DNA from: Russula earlei
Taxonomy: Eukaryota; Basidiomycota; Agaricomycetes; Russulales; Russulaceae
Assembly (NCBI GenBank): GCA_025769875.1
Contig: JAGFNK010000909.1
Location: 1-18,604, forward strand
DNA length: 18,604 nt
Direction of reading: 5' to 3'
Within the stretch, counting starts at the first letter, position 1, and every line of letters starts with the position of its first letter. Made by a program: the position numbers and the translations under genes. The notes under the pieces were generated by a model. That model saw only the letters and a list, made by a program, of their open reading frames with translations. It did no database searches and had not been told where the DNA came from. This document shows positions 1 through 8,256 of the stretch, piece by piece.

Positions 1-1
1 G

Positions 2-121
2 CTATTGCAAGAATTGATTCAAGCCCTGGACCTAGGAGACGGTATAAAGCCGGAGAGGCACGACAACGCGAACGAAGGAGCCCAAGACGATGAGGTGCAT
101 CCGGTTCAATGGATGATATAG
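2..121 (+). CDS. C-terminal tail of an unidentified protein (partial at left edge)
   Basis: Frame 2 is open from the window edge to a TAG at 119-121 and encodes about 39 residues. The stretch begins LLQELIQALDLGDGIKPE, looks like an amphipathic helix, and ends in an acidic tail closing with VHPVQWMI. It has a plausible protein-like composition. No family can be named from so little. It would be convergent with the minus-strand gene that ends at 424. The alternative is chance open sequence, so confidence is low. Confidence 0.3.
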   Translation, partial: LLQELIQALDLGDGIKPERHDNANEGAQDDEVHPVQWMI

Positions 122-423
122 GCGACGGAATATTGCTTGCCGCCCAAAGATGCAAATTTTATCTGGACGAAAAGGTGGAGAGAGGCGATGACGCCTACGG
201 CATACAGTATCTATGGTAGTTGAGGCCAAACAAAGGAATTGATTTCCTGAGGCTCGTGTGAGGTGCCATGTTTAAAGTACTTGGGAAACATACGGTCAAC
301 GAGTAAAAGGAAGAGGCGGCAGGTGTGAGGATGCAGAATCACTCCATACACCGCTATGATAAGGTCTATATCTGAACCAGCGAGGCCGGTTTCTCTCCAC
401 ATCCTACACAACGACCACAGCCG
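122..423. other. Intergenic region between convergent gene ends
   Basis: About 300 bases lie between the putative stop at 121 and the stop of the minus-strand gene at 424. I see no conserved reading frame, RNA gene or repeat here. It is most likely 3' untranslated sequence of the two facing genes. Confidence 0.45.
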
Positions 424-1212
424 CTAGACTGTTTGATATGCCCCAGGTGCAGAAGGCGGAATACCTGCGACGGGATGATCGGCTGCTGGCCTTTGGATGT
501 CTGACTCGACGGTTTGGTATCCCTCCCTTCCGCTTGAGGTGAAGCCTCCGGGCATGGCCCACACTGCTCGTGTTGTAAATTACGAGACACCGCGGAACCT
601 GTAGTTGCGACTTACCTGTCGTGCTACCAAAGTCTGCGCCACTGATGCTGATGCCAGCAACTCCTCTGGTTCTCAGGGTCCCTGCAAAGGCGAGGAATGT
701 TGGAACCTTGTGGAAGGGTTGGCGTTTGCAGAAAGAAAGAAAAAAAAAAAGAGAGGAGGGACGAAATAAAAGGACTGCGCGAGCAGGATTCACCTTGAGA
801 ACCAGAATTAGGATGCTAACCAGCCTTCCAAGAACGCTTTGTCCGTTTTCGGTGAACCAGATGATGTCGAATATGACAGAAGCTCCAAGAAAACCTGAGA
901 ACTGCGGTGGCTCGTTCAGAAGAGGCGGAAAGTCAGTCAGTCGGGGGGGGACAACGCGAGCGTACCGCTTGAAGCGAGCGAGGGGCGACTTCTTGACTTT
1001 CTTGTACATACAAGCCGAAGAGAAAGATGGGCAAGTTGTATGCAGGGGAATTGAATGGGCTGATGGTGAAGGCGAGCACCTGGTCGGTAGGTAAGCATAG
1101 AGCGAGAGCTGGGGAACGACGACGACCCGCGGGAAGGAAGCGTGAACAAAATCGTACCGTTTCGACAAAGATCAGTTTTTGAGGCATCTAACCCCTGGAC
1201 AAAGTCAGCCAT
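424..1212 (-). CDS. Small multi-pass membrane protein, AGTRAP-like
   Basis: Five exons on the minus strand give one open frame of about 178 residues: 1212-1158, 1108-966, 901-794, 706-616 and 563-424. The introns are 49, 64, 87 and 52 bp and every exon phase agrees. The ATG is at 1212 (MADFVQGLDAS). The protein has hydrophobic segments around NLPIFLFGLYV, FSGFLGASVIFDIIWF and LGRLVSILILVLKVPTFLAF, then a polar tail with VWAMPGGFTSSGREGYQTV that ends in a second AYQTV. This arrangement resembles fungal proteins of the angiotensin receptor-associated protein (AGTRAP) family, which are small membrane proteins of the secretory system. The family call rests on memory of similar sequences and is moderate. 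The boundary of the first exon is the least certain part. The gene is divergent from the DPH7-like gene. Confidence 0.6.
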
Positions 1213-1310
1213 GAGGAGATCACGCTCGATGCTGGTGAAGGTGAAGAATGAATGGACTGCTGGACTTGCGGGGACCGCGCGCTCGACGGTTGATTGACGC
1301 CCAATGGTGC
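1213..1310. promoter_or_regulatory. Short bidirectional promoter region
   Basis: Only 98 bases separate the ATG of the minus-strand membrane protein (1212) from the proposed ATG of the plus-strand DPH7-like gene (1311). Both promoters and 5' leaders must lie within or overlap this gap. I do not see an obvious TATA box. This is inferred from gene layout alone. Confidence 0.4.
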
Positions 1311-2844
1311 ATGCATGACCGGCCCGAGGCGACCTGCACTTTGCCGCCATCGGACACCGTCCTACCAGCCGATTCTGTCGAATTTTGCCACTCATCCAGA
1401 CGCGTTCCAACATCCTCGTATGCGGCACGTACAAACTACAGGACAAGGATACTCAAACAGTCCCGTCCCATTCCACCCTCCGAGTCCCAGTTGCCGTCCT
1501 CCGGTCCTGCTGCCGTCGGCCAAGTCCGGACGGGCCAATGTCTCGTCTATGGAGTGGATTCCTCCCCGGGGGAGGACATCGCTGTGTGCGTGCGCGGCGG
1601 CACTTCCCTCTCCGTCGTCTGCGAATCCAAAAAAAAAACTCAGAGAGAACCTATTTTTTCAAGCTCCAAGATTCAGGAGATATCCCCTTCCCGCGGTCCT
1701 GGATCTAAAATGGTGAGAGACTTGGTCCGGGCTGAGGTATGCTGTATGAGAGATCGAAGATCCCTCAGGTGTCACACGACGCCGAGTCGTCGGCCGTTGA
1801 TAGCGGTCGCCTGCGCTGAGGGTTGCGTGGATCTGTTCGAGTGGGAGTTGGAGCAAGTTTCGTACGGCCTCCCGCCGCTCCTCCCGTCTGTCCTCTCATA
1901 CTCCAACGGTTCGACGTAGAAACAACTGCGCAATGCCGGCTCCCTGCGCGTGGCACCGTCTCATGTCTTGTGCCTGTCTCTCGACTGGTCCAACAGGAGG
2001 ACGCCAACGAGGTACGAGCCCCTTTCGTATATATATGTCTGCGGTTCGTGACCGAATGAACTGAACAGCGCCGCGGGATCTTTGGTCGTGTCTCTCTCCG
2101 ACGGCACCGTATCGTTGCTTGAACCCGATCAGATCGGCCAACTCGTGGTCTCGAGTGCTTGGTCCGCCCACGCCTACGAGCCGTGGTGCGTCGCGTGGAG
2201 TTGCTGGGACACCAACATCATCTATTCTGGTGCGGGAGTAAGACAAAAATTCTTCTGCCATCGCCTCCTGACCTCCTGTGACAAGGAGGGGACGACTTAC
2301 AGCTCAAGGTGTGGGATGTGCGACGAGGATTCGAACAGCCGACCATCACCAATAAGAGGTGCGTTGCTTCCGATCGCCTGCCTACGATCCCTGTCGAGTG
2401 TGCCGTTCTAGGTTCGACGCCGGTGTGACTTGTATTCAAAGCCATCCAAACGTCGAGCATCTCATCGCCGTTGGCAGTTACGACGCCACTGTCCGACTGT
2501 TCGATTCCCGAATGCCCCTTACGCCGCTTGCCCTGGCGGGTGTCGGAGGTGGTGCTTGGAGGGTGAAGTGGCATCCTTCTCCATCACGAACTCAGGACCT
2601 TCTAGTGGCGGCGATGCACGACGGTTTCAAGGTTGTGAGCTTTCACAACGTTGGACATCAAACGGATCCTCCCTCCGACGCAAATGGTAAAAACTGGGAA
2701 ATCGTAAAGAGGCATGATGAACACGAGTCCCTTGCATACGGTGTCGACTGGTCCAATGAATCCTGGCAGGGCGGTCAATCTGTCCCAACATTGATAGCGA
2801 GCGCATCATTTTATGACCATGCTCTGCACCTCTGGCGGGGTTAA
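1311..2844 (+). CDS. DPH7: DPH7-like WD-repeat protein (diphthine methyltransferase)
   Basis: The family (WDR85/DPH7) demethylates the methylated diphthine intermediate during diphthamide synthesis on elongation factor 2, in the cytoplasm. Seven exons keep phase throughout: 1311-1585, 1671-1712, 1769-1856, 1920-2011, 2069-2237, 2303-2358 and 2412-2844, giving 384 codons. Family marks are ADSVEFC near the N-terminus, AVLDLKW, LCLSLDWS, LAYGVDWSNES and the C-terminal SFYDHALHLW. WD-like pieces include LKVWDVRRGF and VGSYDATVRLFDSR. The ATG at 1311 lies 14 residues before the conserved DTVLPADS block, which fits the family. One oddity: the expected NILVCGTYKL motif at about 1395-1435 is encoded in a different frame from its flanks, as if one base was lost near 1388 and one gained near 1450. 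The protein as read is otherwise whole. The 3' end has a second, damaged copy at 7896-8255. Confidence 0.85.
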
Positions 2845-2944
2845 CGTGAAGACGAAGCTGGTTTATGAATGTACTACTACAGGTAGTATCAAGTGTCGTA
2901 CTACGACGATTGCAATTTCAAACTGTTGAGTGTACTGCAGTAGC
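2572..2944 (+). repeat. Direct repeat, copy 1 (3' end of DPH7 plus downstream flank)
   Basis: From CATCCTTCTCCATCACG at 2572 through about 100 bases past the DPH7 stop, the sequence matches 7896-8255 closely in the same orientation, with scattered substitutions and small gaps. This is the functional copy, containing the last exon of DPH7. Beyond GTGTACTGCAGTA the two copies diverge. Confidence 0.9.
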
Positions 2945-3298
2945 GACATATGAATGAATTCAGGCCCATACAAATGCTTGGGGCCCCAAAAGAGGGTGGC
3001 TGGTTTAAAGGGAAACGACACAAGTCGACATTGTAAAGTATGATATGGGCTGGCAATCACCGCTAGACACGCCAATTATTTGGGTTTTCATTGAACCGAA
3101 AAGGTTGCGTCGCACTCCAAATGGCAACCTATCCCCAGCACCATTGGGCCAAGGTGCTGGGGGAATTGCTCCCATGTCTTGCGCCAATCCAGCCGGGGTT
3201 GGACCTAGAAGGGTGGGGGAGAAGGCACCACCTAATTGGATATCTTTTGTGACGATGAAATGATGAGGTACAGGGATGTGGAACAACTCCAAAGATCA
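2945..3298. other. Non-coding stretch with a small hairpin
   Basis: No conserved reading frame is visible between the DPH7 flank and the large palindrome. The one structure I see is a perfect 10-base inverted repeat, CCCCAGCACC at 3133-3142 and GGTGCTGGGG at 3153-3162, around a 10-base loop. It could be an RNA or DNA hairpin of unknown role. The rest shows nothing recognisable. Confidence 0.5.
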
Positions 3299-3515
3299 CA
3301 CAACAGTGGCCAAGATGCCCCTAGGACAAATGGCTTGCATAGTGAGCATAGTGCCCCAAGCTTGTGCTGCTGAACAATGGTGTTGCCACACTGAATACTG
3401 CTTTGCTGATCAGCAGTATTCAGTGTGGCAACACCATTGTTCAGCAGCACAAGCTTGGGGCACTATGCTCACTATGCAAGCCATTTGTCCTAGGGGCATT
3501 TTGGCCACTGTTGTG
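3299..3515. repeat. Long foldback palindrome, 104-bp arms with a 9-bp spacer
   Basis: The left arm (3299-3402) is the reverse complement of the right arm (3412-3515) with a single mismatch that I can find, in the segment GGCCAAGATGCC versus GGCATTTTGGCC. The spacer is TTGCTGATC, and the centre also contains the short palindrome GCTGATCAGC. The arms begin CACAACAGTGG and end CCACTGTTGTG. I see no convincing target-site duplication beside it. It could be a foldback mobile element or MITE, a source of long hairpin RNA, or an assembly or chimera artefact. The same peptide read on both strands is only a consequence of the symmetry. Confidence 0.95.
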
Positions 3516-3589
3516 CATAAAGTTGCCACCACGGATCCACTAGAGAGCTGTCTCGCGGTGACAAATCCCCTCATGAGTTCCTGGTCATG

Positions 3590-4474
3590 TCCCAATGACT
3601 GGAGGCGGAAGCGCACAGCTCACCCAGCTTCTTGACAAGAGCACGTCGGCTCATGCCCGGTTTTCCTGTCTTCTCTAGAGCCAGCGGGAGTGAGGACATA
3701 GAGGAGAGGCAGTCCTCGAGCGAAGCCTGGAGCGCAGAGAGAGCGGTTGAGCGCGACAGGGCTAGGGAGAACACATAGCGCGCCAGGACCGTCCCCTGGG
3801 GAGACACAGACGGCGGCACGAATCGGGAAGGTTTTCCGGGTGGGGAGGTTGTGGACCATCCCTGAGGATGATCAGGTCTCCCTGCGGTCGCGTCTTCCTG
3901 CATTGGAACAAGATTGAACGAGCGTGTTGAGAGTCTTATTAGACCCCACGAATTACGCACTGTGAGGGATCCGTGGCGAATTCCAGCTCCTCCGCCTCCG
4001 GTTCAGCGAAGGAACCGGCTTCAGCCTTTGCGGGCGACAACACGTCCCTCCTGAACTGCATCGCGTGCTCCTCCGAGAGGCCCCAACACACGAAGCTGCC
4101 GTTGTGAAGCTGCCGTCATTGAAGACGGAGACCTCGCCCTCGCGCCGCCCCTCGCCAGTGCCAGAGCCACCGTTGGGTGCGGCACTGCCGCTGCCATCGT
4201 CACCCCCATCGCTGCCAATGCTCCACCTCGGCACCCAGTACGCATCGTGCAGAGGGCGCGCGGTCGACGGCAGCCGCGTGCGCAGACGCGTCAAGAGGTA
4301 GCGCTCGGCAGTCGCGAGCGTCGAGATGGGCTGTATCTCGCTCTGTGTCGGTTTGGGGTTGACGCGGATCGACAGCGAGTCGAACGCGGTGCGGTGCAGC
4401 GAGGTGTGGACCTTGGGCTTGAAGGATAACGGGCCCTGTGGCGGTGGAGTGGGCGGCGGCGGAGTCGACGACTC
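3590..4474 (-). pseudogene. Fragment of a DUF155 (Rmd1/Mrx10-like) protein
   Basis: Read on the minus strand, this fragment carries marks of the DUF155 family (yeast Rmd1 and mitochondrial Mrx10/YDR282C; RMND1 in animals). These are HTSLHRTAFDSLSIRVNP, LATAERYLLTRLRTRLPS, PLHDAYWVPRW, then FVCWGLSEEHAMQFRRDVL, EELEFATDPSQ, GDLIIL, LARYVFSLALSRSTALSALQ and LEKTGKPGMSRRALVKKLGEL. Several of these lie in different frames, so at least three frameshifts break the reading. A probable intron lies around 3898-3960. The fragment stops just after the LGEL...RFR block. The usual C-terminal part, with the YWxEPELE region and a final membrane segment, is absent, and so is a native N-terminus. It is joined in frame to kinase sequence at about 4474 and borders the palindrome on the other side. 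Confidence 0.75.
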
Positions 4475-5374
4475 ACGCACTCGGGTGGTCAAATTGCCGG
4501 CCATCGTGTTGATTGACATTCCTTTGGAGAGAAAAGGTGACGTCAAATGACTGAACACGAGGCGAGGGAATGACCTACATGATTTCTTGCCAGATTCTGA
4601 ACATTGCCGACTTCAGCTTGCACGCCCAATTTGCCTTCCGTACCCACATCACAGCCATGAGGTCGGCGCAGTCCTAGCTCATTGCCCTCTCAGAGGCAGA
4701 TGCTCGCGCAACCTTTTTAACCTCCGAGGCGAAGAATTCCAACTGGTCAATCATGTCGTTGATCGTATTCACCAGGTGACGGATTTCTCCAGAAACAGAT
4801 ACGCCAGTCACTTTTTGGGTCAGATCTCCTCGAGCGACGGCGGTCTGAGAGAGCATCGTCATTTCTAGTGAAAACCATGTATGAACCTCAACTCACCGTA
4901 GCCACAGCAATGGTTCGGACTTGTAGAGTCAACTGCACTCATCCATCAGAAAAACAGGCTGATAAGGAAAGAATCGCCTGTGTCCAACTCACGTTAGCCG
5001 CCATCACGTTCACTCAGTCCGTCAGGTCCTGCGGTCAGATAAAGCCGTGACGTCAGTCCCAGGAAGTTCTTTGACGTGATACGGACAAACGATACACAAT
5101 CCACCGACGTTCGTCACGTTTGCCTGGCCGCCCAGACGACCCTCCGTTCCGACCTCGTGTACAACTCGAGTAACATCATCAGCGAAGACACTCAAGCTCT
5201 CCGTCATCCCGTTTACGTTTCCTTGAGGTCAAGCATTTCACCACAGACGTCAACTGCGACCTTCTTTGTCAAGTCTCTGCTCGCTACAGCCTTCGTTACC
5301 TCGGCGATCGAGCGCACTTGGTTTGTCAAATTCATGGCCATCAAGTTTACGTTGTCGGTCAAGACCTGGATGCC
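4475..5374 (-). pseudogene. Fragment of a Nik1-type (group III) hybrid histidine kinase, HAMP repeats
   Basis: The minus strand carries consecutive pieces of the poly-HAMP sensor region of fungal group III histidine kinases, which control osmotic stress and fludioxonil response. In order they are [60 protein letters not shown]-stop-[64 protein letters not shown] and SINTMAGNLTTRVR. The order matches the intact family and short introns still appear between some pieces. There is an in-frame TGA inside DLTD*VNVMAAN and several frame changes. The kinase (H-box, ATPase), receiver and N-terminal parts are absent, so this cannot encode a working kinase. It is flanked directly by Rpn10 and DUF155 pieces in the same orientation. 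Confidence 0.8.
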
Positions 5375-5430
5375 CGATGAGCGCACTGCTTGTGAGGTGG
5401 TGCACAATCGTCCGACTGACCTTCCACATG

Positions 5431-5741
5431 CCCTGCCCGTCTGATTCCGCCTCGGGGTGCATGCTCATCGCGATGGCCGGCGCAATCATCTCTTCCTTTA
5501 TCAGATCCTCTTCCCTCTCACATTCCTCGGTCATCTCGATGTCGGGAACGGCGCGACCTTCGGAGAGCGCGAGCGCCTGCTGCAGGTCCGCCTCTTCACC
5601 TTCGTCGGTGGCGGCCGCCGGCTGAGAAGGTTGCGCTGGCGCACCGTCTGGACCAGCCGCTGCTGGCGCAGCTGCACCCGGTGGCGGTTGGGGCGGGGCG
5701 TTGGAAGCCACCTGCCGCGCCGCCTCCTCTTCCATGGACAT
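5431..5741 (-). pseudogene. C-terminal UIM region of proteasome subunit Rpn10 (fragment)
   Basis: The reading frame starts MSMEEEAARQ directly after a 3' splice site. It runs through a Pro/Ala-rich linker, then shows two ubiquitin-interacting-motif-like blocks, DLQQALALSEG and [16 protein letters not shown], separated by an acidic stretch. This matches the C-terminus of fungal Rpn10 (PSMD4), the ubiquitin receptor of the 26S proteasome base. The preceding intron would be 5742-5825, with GTACGT as donor. The sequence upstream of it does not look like the von Willebrand A domain that forms the rest of Rpn10, and another gene starts at 5922 on the opposite strand. The frame reads past the expected C-terminus into kinase sequence, so it is a fragment, not a complete gene. 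It could instead be another UIM protein. Confidence 0.55.
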
Positions 5742-5825
5742 CTGCAGAGATTGTCTTGGTGTTTTTTTTTTTGTTCGTATGCTGAGTTTCGTTTTCGGGT
5801 CGGGTCGGGAGGATGGAGGACGTAC

Positions 5826-5921
5826 CATTTGTTGGTCACGTGCGTGTCTTGTTGGACGACGATTTTGTTTGCCACTTCACGAATTTGCCACTTTCATCTA
5901 CAACGCTCAACTCAAGCAACA
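5826..5921. promoter_or_regulatory. Likely promoter of the 5922 gene
   Basis: This gap lies between the Rpn10-like fragment and the ATG at 5922. It includes ACTCAAGCAACA just before the ATG, with an A at position -3 as in a good fungal start context. No other element is identified. The call is positional. Confidence 0.35.
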
Positions 5922-6691
5922 ATGCCACGCTCCAGTGATGCGAAGGAATGGCGACCGGATTCATTTGGGCAGGAAATGATCGACAAAATGACCAATCTTA
6001 TCCTTGTTACAGAGCGTTGTGCCGCGGAGCTCCGTTCATTCGACTTCCCCTCCATAAAGCGACTATGGGCGCAAGTTCTGGCGGATTTCCAGGGTGATCC
6101 CGTCAAGTACCCGTCTTCTATGCCAAACGACAATGATGTAGAGGGTAGGAAGCAGTTCCGGATGAAGTGCGAGGCGATCTGCTTTCCGCCAAAGTCCGAG
6201 CTGCCTCGTAGCCCCGAAGAGTAAGTACATCATCATCTTCACCTGTCTTACCTCCACTCCAACATGGTTCCCCAGTATCATCATGATGTATTTTGCGGCA
6301 CACGCTGGTTTGCAAAGCATAACATCTCAGGATCTTTCAACGCATCCTTACGGTGGAGAAATTGATTATAGGGCAGGCCTCCAAGTGTGCGTCATTCCAA
6401 AAAAAAAAAAAATTTCAATGCATTGCTTAATGGCTGTCAAGGTTAAAAGAACTCAAGGGGCAAGCCGCTTATGACGCTGCTGTCGAATTTGACAACAATC
6501 TGCGCGAGAAGCCTCTCGATCTCGTTCATGAAACATTCAGCTGCCGAGATAATGGTAAAACAGTGGAGTATACTGTCGTCGATTGTATGACCACTATGGT
6601 CAGTGGCGATGAATATCTTGTGCTTCAGAGTCGGGAAGGTCAGAAGAAACAAGTCACAATGCAGGAGTTCTATGAAATGCGCGTTGACTAA
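5922..6691 (+). CDS. Hypothetical protein, 219 aa, three exons, intact
   Basis: The exons are 5922-6220, 6276-6386 and 6442-6691, with canonical introns GTAAGT...CAG and GTGCGT...AAG. They join in one frame of 220 codons including the stop. I do not recognise the family. The protein begins MPRSSDAKEWRPDSFGQEM. It has an amphipathic helical part around EMIDKMTNLILVTERCAAEL, a middle GGEIDYRAGLQVLKEL, and a compact C-terminal part with ETFSCRDNGKTVEYTVVDC and QVTMQEFYEMRVD. It has no signal peptide and no membrane segment. It lies inside the rearranged island but shows no frame damage, which suggests it is expressed or recent. The ATG is the first in frame and has a good context. It may be lineage-restricted. 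Confidence 0.75.
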
Positions 6692-7895
6692 TTTTTGCCT
6701 ATGAGATCTTTGGTACTGTATCGAGCATCCAAACGCCTTGAGTGGACTTTTATTTGATAATATTGTAGCGAGTGCGGGGACGCGTGAGTGAGATCATGAA
6801 GCCGCCGAGATCAAAGAGGAGTGAGAAGAAAGAGGAGAAGCAAGAGAGACCCCCAGCGCAAAGGCAAAGCACGAGGGACGTTAGGAGCGGCGCGGTTGAG
6901 CTGGGAGACGGAGAGCGGGAGAGGAAGGCGAAGACGGAGTCGTTTCGCGTTAGAGGCGGACTGGAATTCCCGAGGTACGCAGCGGGCGTCGTTTAACAGA
7001 TTCGAAGGCACGCTGATATATGAGATCACAAGGAAAATGGACTGGTATTCCGAAGCGTAACTCGAGTCCTATTATACAAGACGCGAACTACGAGAGAGAG
7101 GGACCATTTGGGGAGTAGGGGTAAGGAGAGACGCGAGAGACGAGTGGGGCGAGAGACAAAGCAAGCAGGCACAATGACGCTGCGAAATGAGGCCTGTGTA
7201 AGGAATCCGAAACGCGTTAGGTGAACGAGAACAATCAGTAACAAGCGGGTCAAAGAGAACAAACGGAGTCGGAATTCATGGCGAGACAGAATCCGAGGGG
7301 TAGCGTGCGAGAAGTCCGCGAAGCGGCGATGATGAAAGGCGCGCGTCGTCGGGGCACCGAGCCCTCGCTTCTAACTGCGGTGACGACGGGGAAAGGCGGC
7401 AGGACGCATCAATAGTGGTTACGGCGAGGCGACGCGAGGCGACGCGATGAAAGGAGGTCGAGAGCTGGCTGGGCAGCGGAGGAGGAACCGGTACGCGATG
7501 AAAGAGGGTCGAGGGCAGGCTTGGTGGCGGAGGTGGAGGTGGAGTCGGTTACGCGGCGAAAGGAGGTCGAGAGCGAGCCGGGCACGGGATGAAAGGAAGA
7601 GGAGAGTGATGATGTGGTCGACGAAGGCGCGAGGCCGCGGGCTGGGAAAACATGAAAGGGGAGAGGAGAGCGATGACGTGGTTGACGAGGGTGCGAGGTG
7701 ACGGACTGGGAAGGCATGAAAGGACGAGGAGAGCGATGACATGGTTGACGAGGGTGCGAAACTGGTCGGCCAGGTTGGTAGCGTCGTCTTGGAGAGATGC
7801 AAAAGATGGTGGTGGTGGAAGGAGCGGGATGGAGGGACAAAAAGTGCAGAGAGTGAGCGGAGAGGGCGGGATACGCGTAGGGATCTTGTCGTTGT
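6692..7895. other. Purine-rich non-coding tract
   Basis: From about 6770 to 7860 the plus strand is strongly enriched in A and G, with many GAGAGA, GGAGA and GAAAG runs. The minus strand is therefore rich in CT, and long reading frames there encode only Ser/Pro/His-rich text without domain structure. I see no conserved coding signal. Degenerate tandem units occur in the right part (see 7608-7760). The first part contains the 3' flank of the 5922 gene. No RNA gene is recognised. Confidence 0.55.
7608..7760. repeat. Degenerate tandem repeat, unit 63-64 bp
   Basis: Units start at 7608, 7672 and 7735 (the last partial) with the shared opening GATGAYRTGGTYGACGARGG. Each full unit also contains GACTGGGAARRCATGAAAGG-like text. 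Looser relatives with the motif GATGAAAGGAGGTCGAG lie at 7446-7600. The repeat explains why antisense frames show repeated SSTTSSLSS-like peptides. Confidence 0.7.
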
Positions 7896-8255
7896 CATCC
7901 TTCTCCATCACGAACTCAGGACCTTCTAGTGGCGGCGATGCACGACGGTTTCAAGGTTGTGAGCTTTCACAACGTTGGACATCAAACGAAACCTCCCTCC
8001 GACGCAAATGGTAAAGTTTGGGAAATTGTAAAGGGTCATTATGAACGCGTCCCTTGCAGACGGTGTCGACTGGTCCAATGAGTCTTGGCAGGGCGGCCAA
8101 TCTGTCCCAACGTTGATAGCGAGCGCATCATTTTATGACCATGCTCTGCACCTCTGTCTGGGTTAACGTGAAGACGAGGCTGGGTTATAAATGTACTACT
8201 ACTACAGGCGGTATCAAGTCTGTTTACGACGATTGCTGTAGAGTGTACTACAGTA
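7896..8255 (+). pseudogene. Truncated second copy of the DPH7 3' end
   Basis: This is the same-orientation duplicate of 2572-2944. It keeps the text for LLVAAMHDGFKVVSFHNVGHQT, DWSNES, QSVPTLIASASFYDHALHL and the following 3' flank. Substitutions (for example GGATCC changed to GAAACC) and lost bases around 8040-8060 break the frame, so the LAYGVDW block can no longer be read through. No upstream exon is present: the copy begins abruptly mid-exon. It ends right at the stop codon of the minus-strand TMEM135-like gene. It cannot encode a working protein. Confidence 0.9.
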
Positions 8256-8256
8256 C

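Noticed and set aside
404..1168. A 254-codon single-exon minus-strand reading frame
   Set aside because: It is a read-through of introns and exons of the AGTRAP-like gene. The conserved C-terminal text lies in another frame after the intron at 564-615.
3529..3540. GGATCCACTAG resembling a cloning-vector polylinker
   Set aside because: The match is too short and does not continue into vector sequence on either side.
3276..3635. Reading frames on both strands sharing the same peptide (GQMACIVSIVPQACAAEQ)
   Set aside because: The shared peptide is only the result of the palindrome being read identically on both strands.
5457..6224. Plus-strand frame that extends the 5922 gene upstream by about 155 codons
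   Set aside because: The upstream part is antisense to the Rpn10-like fragment and includes its intron. The 5922 ATG has a good context and begins the protein-like text.
7419..7898. Minus-strand Ser/Pro-rich reading frames with repeated peptide blocks
   Set aside because: They are low-complexity translations of CT-rich degenerate tandem repeats, open in several frames at once, with no start context or domain.
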